This document shows, one piece after another, positions 41,201 to 44,279 of a stretch of 44,279 nt of DNA (its first letter is position 1; each line of letters begins with the position of its first letter). The stretch covers positions 1-44,279 of the forward strand of contig NZ_JADEXO010000045.1 in assembly GCF_015207105.1 (NCBI RefSeq), given 5' to 3'. The DNA comes from a cf. Phormidesmis sp. LEGE 11477. Lineage in GTDB: Bacteria; Cyanobacteriota; Cyanobacteriia; Phormidesmidales; Phormidesmidaceae. The translations under genes and the position numbers were made by a program. The notes under the pieces are model-generated. The model searched no databases. It saw only the letters and a program-made list of their open reading frames with translations, and was not told the DNA's origin.

Positions 41201-41499
41201 TCGACGAGCTGCGCCAATCGACTTTGCCCACCCACTTTTTCTAGCGCGCCTTTGTCCTTTAGCCAAGAGGCAATGCCCATCATGTCGGTCGGCAGCCCCC
41301 GCGCCTGCAAGTCTAGAGCCGCCTGATAGATACTGCGATGAGCGCCGATATAGAACGCTTCGGGCACCAGCAGCTCTGTGACCCGACCAATCGCCTCTGG
41401 ATCGATTAAAACGCCGCCGAGAATGGCTTCTTCGGCCTCAATATTTTGGGGCGGCAGGCGATCGGCAGCGGGCTTGAAGCGAGGTTCAGAAGCAACCAT
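38254..41499 (-). CDS. dnaB: Replicative DNA helicase DnaB, containing two inteins
   Basis: The 1081-aa precursor would yield a 453-aa hexameric helicase after removal of two inteins (residues 222-648 and 814-1014). Extein N1 has [20 protein letters not shown] (DnaB N-domain) and ends with TAARPAMGK, the first half of Walker A. Extein 2 begins [10 protein letters not shown] and contains [19 protein letters not shown] (Walker B) and [11 protein letters not shown], ending MSDLRE. Extein 3 resumes [17 protein letters not shown] and ends with [11 protein letters not shown]. Because intein 1 splits GK|T of the P-loop, helicase activity depends on splicing. rplI lies upstream on the same strand, the usual neighbour of dnaB, with a hairpin between. 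Confidence 0.95.
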   Translation of the reverse strand: MVASEPRFKPAADRLPPQNIEAEEAILGGVLIDPEAIGRVTELLVPEAFYIGAHRSIYQAALDLQARGLPTDMMGIASWLKDKGALEKVGGQSRLAQLVDRTISAANIDQYAKLVMDKYTRRQLIRSGGEIIQLGYETETPLEDVLDESEQTLFGITQERPTQGLTKTSDILTDTFTDIEQRSLGMVLPGLSCGFYDLDAMTQGFQRSDLIITAARPAMGKCLSASAEILQVDGSVQTIETIYHQRQANLLTLNQRLRFEASQPSAFVDDGIKPVFRVTTRLGRRVETTLPHPYLTMKGWRPLAELSVGDRIAVPRQLPVFGDRPIPEHQVKLLAYFIGDGGLTGSSPVFTNANPLMQTDFTEAACQFPTVKVRIDSSQGSRTPSLAVVTDSEQGFETIRWIGKNPVSAWLEELHLWGCSAHNKVIPSLVFTLPKTQLALFLNRLFATDGWASVLASGQAQIGYASVCEKLAQQLQHLLLRFGIIAALKQRQVKYENAWRSVWQLDITDAIALQTFADEIGIFSKEAAVNQVAEAIKAKKYHTNKDLVPTEVWDDLRTAKGEESRTGLAKRAGLAGTSNIHVGKRALSRSRLSALATAVAHQPLQDMATSDLYWDEIVSIESIGLQQVYDLTIPGTHNFVANDICVHNTSFVLNVARNIADTHKQPVAIFSLEMSKQQLIYRLLSSEAKIESGRLRTGRIAQHEWGPMGHAINTLSELPIFIDDTPGIGVTEIRSKARRLQAEQGGALGLILIDYLQLMEGTGDNRVQELSKITRSLKGLARELNVPIIALSQLSRGVESRTNKRPMMSDLRECVTGDTLVWLADGRRLPIADLVDQTPDVISMDTQGRLIQAKTDLVWEVGTKSVYEITTASGRRLKATAKHRLYTFDGWQRLNSLKVGDRIAVANPDRDTVPIEVFSIVKQAMREKRISQRRMAMLRGTSYGGTSHFKFSPTKDVVLSYANILESQQLTEIATSDIFWDDIVSIEAVGEEPVYDLTVPGPAAWMADGIVSHNSGAIEQDADLIMMLYREEYYDPDTPDRGIAEIILTKHRNGPTGTVKLLFQPEYTQFLNRASDLSNRE
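38458..39060 (-). other. DnaB intein 2, mini-intein without endonuclease core
   Basis: Residues 814-1014 (201 aa). It begins C814 ([17 protein letters not shown]); block B T880-x-x-H883; ends S-H-N with N1014, and +1 is S1015 (SGAIEQ). No LAGLIDADG motif is visible. Between [12 protein letters not shown] and [18 protein letters not shown] it keeps about 70 residues that align with the helix-turn-helix part of intein 1 (VPIEVF versus VPTEVW). It looks like a large intein that lost its endonuclease but kept an adjacent DNA-binding piece. Confidence 0.88.
39556..40836 (-). other. DnaB intein 1 with LAGLIDADG endonuclease, in the Walker A motif
   Basis: Residues 222-648 of the precursor (427 aa). 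The first residue is C222 (CLSASAEIL); block B T289-x-x-H292; the last residues are V-H-N (H647, N648), and the +1 residue is T649. Two DOD motifs are present with both acidic residues: [11 protein letters not shown] (D340) and [12 protein letters not shown] (D449), so the homing endonuclease may be active. A helix-turn-helix-like region follows (about 550-595). All splice-essential residues are intact. Confidence 0.9.
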
Positions 41500-41554
41500 T
41501 GGAAGAGAAGAATGAAGGGGGAACGATGAATGATGAAGTGTGGTTTCAATATAA

Positions 41555-41587
41555 AAGGGTAGAGAACAACTATGGATCTCTACCCTT
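41555..41587 (-). terminator. Hairpin between rplI and dnaB
   Basis: AAGGGTAGAGA (41555-41565) pairs with TCTCTACCCTT (41577-41587): 11 perfect pairs, 11-nt loop. On the minus strand it is followed by TTATATTG, making a rho-independent-type terminator after rplI, or an attenuator limiting read-through into dnaB. Confidence 0.65.
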
Positions 41588-41682
41588 ATAAATTAACGAA
41601 CATTTGTACTGTTCGACGATTTGATTAAATTTGAATGGTTTAGCTTAGATGGTTTAGCCTCCATAGGCTAGGCGGACACCGA

Positions 41683-42144
41683 CTAGTCAGGCGCTACCCG
41701 CAGGTTGATAGTGGCAGTTACTTCGCTATGTAGCTTAATATCTACCTTGTATTCACCTAGCTTGTTGATGTCGGGCAGGCTGATATCGCGCTTGTCGATC
41801 TCTTTGCCAGCGTTAGCTTGAATGAGCTCGGCAACTTCAGCCGTGGTAACGGTACCAAAAATCGCCTCGTCTTCACCGACCGCTTTTTTGACGGTGAATA
41901 GGCCAATAGTGTTGAGCGCAACTTTAGTGGCTTCGGCTTCTTGCTTGATCGCTTCTAGACGCGCTCTTTCGCGCTCGCGGCGGATTTCCACCTGCTTCAG
42001 AACGCCAGGGGTGACGCGGTAGGCCAAGCTGCGAGGAATCAAGTAATTGCGGGCATAGCCGGGGGCTACTTCTACTAGATCGCCCGTGTTGCCTAGTTTG
42101 TCGATGTCCTGGCTAAGGACTAGCTGAGTTCTTTTTTTCGCCAT
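41683..42144 (-). CDS. rplI: 50S ribosomal protein L9
   Basis: 153 aa, normal length. The N-terminal rRNA-binding domain includes LSQDIDKLGNTGDLVEVAPG and YARNYLIPRSLAYRVTPG, the L9 signature. A long central helix is rich in Arg and Glu (RRERERARLEAIKQEAEATK). The C-terminal domain includes VGEDEAIFGTVTTAEVAELI and ends near LHSEVTATINLRV. It is upstream of dnaB on the same strand, an arrangement common in bacteria. Confidence 0.96.
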   Translation of the reverse strand: MAKKRTQLVLSQDIDKLGNTGDLVEVAPGYARNYLIPRSLAYRVTPGVLKQVEIRRERERARLEAIKQEAEATKVALNTIGLFTVKKAVGEDEAIFGTVTTAEVAELIQANAGKEIDKRDISLPDINKLGEYKVDIKLHSEVTATINLRVAPD

Positions 42145-42230
42145 TGCTTTTAATATTACTTTCCATCGCAGCGCAGCTTTCTAGTGTATGCAACTTGGGT
42201 CAAAGGTGCAACTGTCAGAAATTATCCAGC

Positions 42231-43013
42231 CTAGAAATTATCTTTTAGCCGACGAATATGGGCAAAGACGGCGATCGGGTCTCGGCTGTTGGCAACTGAC
42301 TGGAGGATAGGGCTATTCCAGCGCAAGAAGGGATTGGTCGCTTTTTCGATGGAGAGTAGAGAAGGAATAGTGGGCCGATTTTGCTGACGCGCCGTCTTGA
42401 CAGTAGATAATCGCGATCGCAGCTCCTCATTCTCGCCTTCAACAGTGATCGCAAACTTGAGGTTGCTCAGCGTGTATTCGTGGCCGCACCAGACATGGGT
42501 ATTGTCTGGTAGCTGGCGCAGCTTGGCTAGAGAGGTCGCCATCTGAGAGGGCGTTCCTTCAAACAGCCGACCGCAGCCGCCGGCAAACAGCGTGTCCCCA
42601 CAGAACAGATCGCCTGGTTGATCAGACTTATCCACATCGACAGGCGGAAAGTAGTAGGCGATATGGCCTCGGGTGTGGCCAGGGACGAATATGACTTGCC
42701 CGGTGCGGTCGGCAAAAGCGACGCGATCGCCTTCGCCTAGAAAATGCCTTTGCCCCGGAATGCGCCCCTGATCTTGCGCGCCGCCATAGACTTCAGCCTC
42801 TGGGAAGCGATCCAACAGCTCACGATTGCCGCCGACGTGATCGTTATGGTGATGCGTGTTGAAGATAGTGGTGAGGGTCGCGCCGAGCTCGTTTAGCTTT
42901 TGCAATACCGGTGGCGCATCGGCTGGATCGACGACGGCAGCCGTGTTGTCAGCCGGGTTGTGTAGAACAAAAATGTAGTTGTCTGAGCGGGCGGGCAGGC
43001 GATAGATTTTCAT
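42231..43013 (-). CDS. gloB: Hydroxyacylglutathione hydrolase (glyoxalase II)
   Basis: Hydrolyses S-D-lactoylglutathione to D-lactate and glutathione, the second step of methylglyoxal detoxification. 260 aa. The metallo-beta-lactamase motif is IFNTHHHNDHVGGNRE, followed by VPGHTRGHIAYYF, DLFCGDTLFAGGCGRLFEG with the bridging Asp, and WCGHEYTLSNLKFA with the last His. The C-terminal substrate-binding domain contains RPTIPSLLSIEKATNPFLR. Cytosolic, with no signal peptide. It is divergent from the Uma2 gene at 43104. Confidence 0.94.
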   Translation of the reverse strand: MKIYRLPARSDNYIFVLHNPADNTAAVVDPADAPPVLQKLNELGATLTTIFNTHHHNDHVGGNRELLDRFPEAEVYGGAQDQGRIPGQRHFLGEGDRVAFADRTGQVIFVPGHTRGHIAYYFPPVDVDKSDQPGDLFCGDTLFAGGCGRLFEGTPSQMATSLAKLRQLPDNTHVWCGHEYTLSNLKFAITVEGENEELRSRLSTVKTARQQNRPTIPSLLSIEKATNPFLRWNSPILQSVANSRDPIAVFAHIRRLKDNF

Positions 43014-43103
43014 CTGGAGCAGTGCATTAGTATAGAGACGTTGCTGCGATCTTAATGAACCTTTTGATCGGTTTTCGTCCTGCGTAGGTGCAGATCTTTT
43101 GTC

Positions 43104-43931
43104 ATGGTACAGTTCAAGCCATCCAAGCTGCTTCGCCCTGATCTACCGACTGAGCATGATCTGCCCTCTACTGATGGCCGCCCTGTGGATAATGAGCTGC
43201 AATTACTGATACCGATTTTGCTACGCGGTGTTCTGGAGCTGGCTTGGTGCGATCGCGATGATTGGTTCCTAGGCGCAAACATCGGTCTTTATTACGAACC
43301 TAAAACGCCTGCAGTCGGCCCTGATGCCTTTCTGGCTTTAGGCGTTCCCCACTACCGCGAAGGAAAAGACCTGCGGCTTAGCTATGTGCTTTGGCAAGAA
43401 GGCGTCATGCCTCTATGGGTGCTAGAGATTGTGTCGGACAAGCCTGGTAAAGAATACGGCAAGAAAATGAGGCTGTATGCCGAGCTAGGCGTGCTGTACT
43501 ACACCGTTTATAATCCGAAGCACTCGAAGCGCGACCAGCACGACGTCTTTGAAATGTATCGTCTGGTGGATGGGGAATACGTCCGTCAGCAGGGAATGCC
43601 TTTCTGGATGCCAGAGCTGGGCCTGGGTTTAGGAGTGGCTAGAGGCAAAGAATATCTGCTGCCTGCTAGAGACTGGCTGTATTGGTATGACGAGGCAGGA
43701 AATCAGTATCCGACAAAGGATTCTGTGATCTTTCAAGAGAGGCAGCGCTCTAGTCGGGCGGAACTATCGTCTGAGATAGAAAGGCAAAAGGCTGAGGCAG
43801 AAAGGCAAAAGGCTGAGGCAGAAAGGCAAAAGGCTGAGGCAGAAAGGCAAAAGGCTGAGGCGGCGCAGCGAGAAATGGAGCAGCTGTTGCAGAAGTTACG
43901 CGATCGCAACATAGATCCAGAAACGCTGTAG
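43104..43931 (+). CDS. Uma2 family endonuclease-like protein with C-terminal coiled-coil repeat
   Basis: 275 aa. The DUF820 core occupies about residues 20-190: TEHDLPSTDGRPVDNELQ, VGPDAFLALGVP (Asp), LWVLEIVSDKPGKEYGKKMR (Glu-x-Val with nearby Lys) and YAELGVLYYTVYNP. The last 60 residues are a heptad-rich helix including four consecutive ERQKAEA units coded by a 21-bp tandem repeat, then AAQREMEQLLQKLRDRNIDP. Such C-terminal coiled coils are frequent in this subfamily and may mediate oligomerisation. Function unknown. A shorter relative is at 11261-11875. Confidence 0.85.
   Translation: MVQFKPSKLLRPDLPTEHDLPSTDGRPVDNELQLLIPILLRGVLELAWCDRDDWFLGANIGLYYEPKTPAVGPDAFLALGVPHYREGKDLRLSYVLWQEGVMPLWVLEIVSDKPGKEYGKKMRLYAELGVLYYTVYNPKHSKRDQHDVFEMYRLVDGEYVRQQGMPFWMPELGLGLGVARGKEYLLPARDWLYWYDEAGNQYPTKDSVIFQERQRSSRAELSSEIERQKAEAERQKAEAERQKAEAERQKAEAAQREMEQLLQKLRDRNIDPETL
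43779..43862 (+). repeat. In-frame 21-bp tandem repeat, four units
   Basis: GAAAGGCAAAAGGCTGAGGC followed by A (G in the last unit), four consecutive copies, 43779-43862. Each codes seven residues (one heptad), so copy change would lengthen the coiled coil by whole heptads. Confidence 0.95.
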
Positions 43932-43954
43932 TTAGCCGTTAGCTAGAATAGCCG

Positions 43955-44152
43955 TTAGCCGACTGCTTTTCGATAACTGATTGCCTGATAGCTGGCTGCC
44001 TTATCACTGGCTACCTTATCACTGGCTACCTTATCACTGGCCTTGTAACTAATTGTTGTATCAATTCCCATAGATTTACCGGAACGCAATGCATCTACCA
44101 TGATGGATAATGCCAGAGAAATTCTGCTGAATTGTACCCGTTTAGCGTACAC
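43955..44152 (-). CDS. Possible small hypothetical protein with 15-bp repeats
   Basis: A GTG at 44152 is preceded on the minus strand by GGGAGGG at a suitable distance. The 65-aa frame runs from YAKRVQFSRISLALSIMVDA to a tail of repeated ASDKV units. The family is not recognised. The ribosome binding site is the only positive sign, and the composition of the tail is just the 15-bp repeat. It may be non-coding. Confidence 0.3.
   Translation of the reverse strand: MYAKRVQFSRISLALSIMVDALRSGKSMGIDTTISYKASDKVASDKVASDKAASYQAISYRKAVG
44001..44042. repeat. 15-bp tandem repeat, nearly three units
   Basis: TTATCACTGGCTACC at 44001-44015 and 44016-44030, with a third partial copy (TTATCACTGGCC) at 44031-44042. 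It lies just past the second Uma2 gene. Confidence 0.9.
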
Positions 44153-44279
44153 ACTGGAAAACCCTCCCTTGTATGTTTAGAGGTAGGAGCGGTAGACCCA
44201 AATCCCCTAGAGCAGAGAGTGCCGTCGCAACGAACGAAAGTGGAAGTCTGAGAGTCTTCTGAAGTACGCTAAGCGTAGG

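Noticed and set aside
43779-43862. CRISPR-like direct repeats
   Set aside because: Units are head-to-tail with no spacers and lie in a coding frame as heptad repeats.

Overview
The window is chromosomal DNA of an oxygenic cyanobacterium. Direct support comes from phosphoribulokinase, a light-dependent protochlorophyllide reductase, paralogs of both halves of the orange carotenoid protein (OCP), a CYP110-type P450, Uma2/DUF820 endonuclease-like genes, and many GCGATCGC (HIP1) octamers. The intein-bearing dnaB and large accessory load suggest a Leptolyngbya/Phormidesmis-like lineage, but the genus is an inference. No tRNA, rRNA, CRISPR array or complete insertion sequence was seen.

Layout. 0.2-10 kb: mostly housekeeping and hypothetical genes (SDR-like epimerase, M15 peptidase, glutathione-transferase-like protein, aldo/keto reductase, DUF697 GTPase, a secreted NTR/TIMP-like protein, a large U32 protein). 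10.3-16.7 kb: prk, Uma2, a 105-bp repeat element, a three-gene minus-strand group (coiled-coil protein, carotenoid-isomerase-like flavoprotein, internally deleted phosphodiesterase), a HAD-like protein without its catalytic aspartate, and a peptidoglycan-binding protein. 16.7-19.9 kb: two adjacent DUF697-type GTPases. 20-23.8 kb: a TetR regulator with an extra C-terminal winged helix, divergent from a Rieske oxygenase and a P450, with a promoter and palindromic operator candidate between them.

23.9-30.5 kb is the most accessory part. It holds an antitoxin-like gene broken by a 37-bp tandem duplication, a truncated clan AA protease, a methyltransferase, por plus a VOC gene, a HigBA-like toxin-antitoxin pair carrying a second copy of the 105-bp element, a DUF296 gene overlapping a second P450, and VapBC remains. 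30.5-37.4 kb: GntR plus M20 amidohydrolase, universal stress protein, DUF815 ATPase, then an OCP C-terminal-domain homolog next to a helical carotenoid protein (a split OCP pair) and an aldo/keto reductase. 37.5-44.3 kb: a conserved gene interrupted by one in-frame TGA, dnaB with two inteins, rplI, gloB and a second Uma2 gene with a 21-bp coding repeat.

The most noteworthy signals are: (i) the two 105-bp elements, which share a GATGCATT loop but have entirely different, perfectly paired 8-bp stem segments; (ii) dnaB with two inteins, one splitting the Walker A motif and one an endonuclease-less mini-intein; (iii) the adjacent OCP-half paralogs with an unusual acidic insert; (iv) several genes caught in decay by exactly readable lesions.
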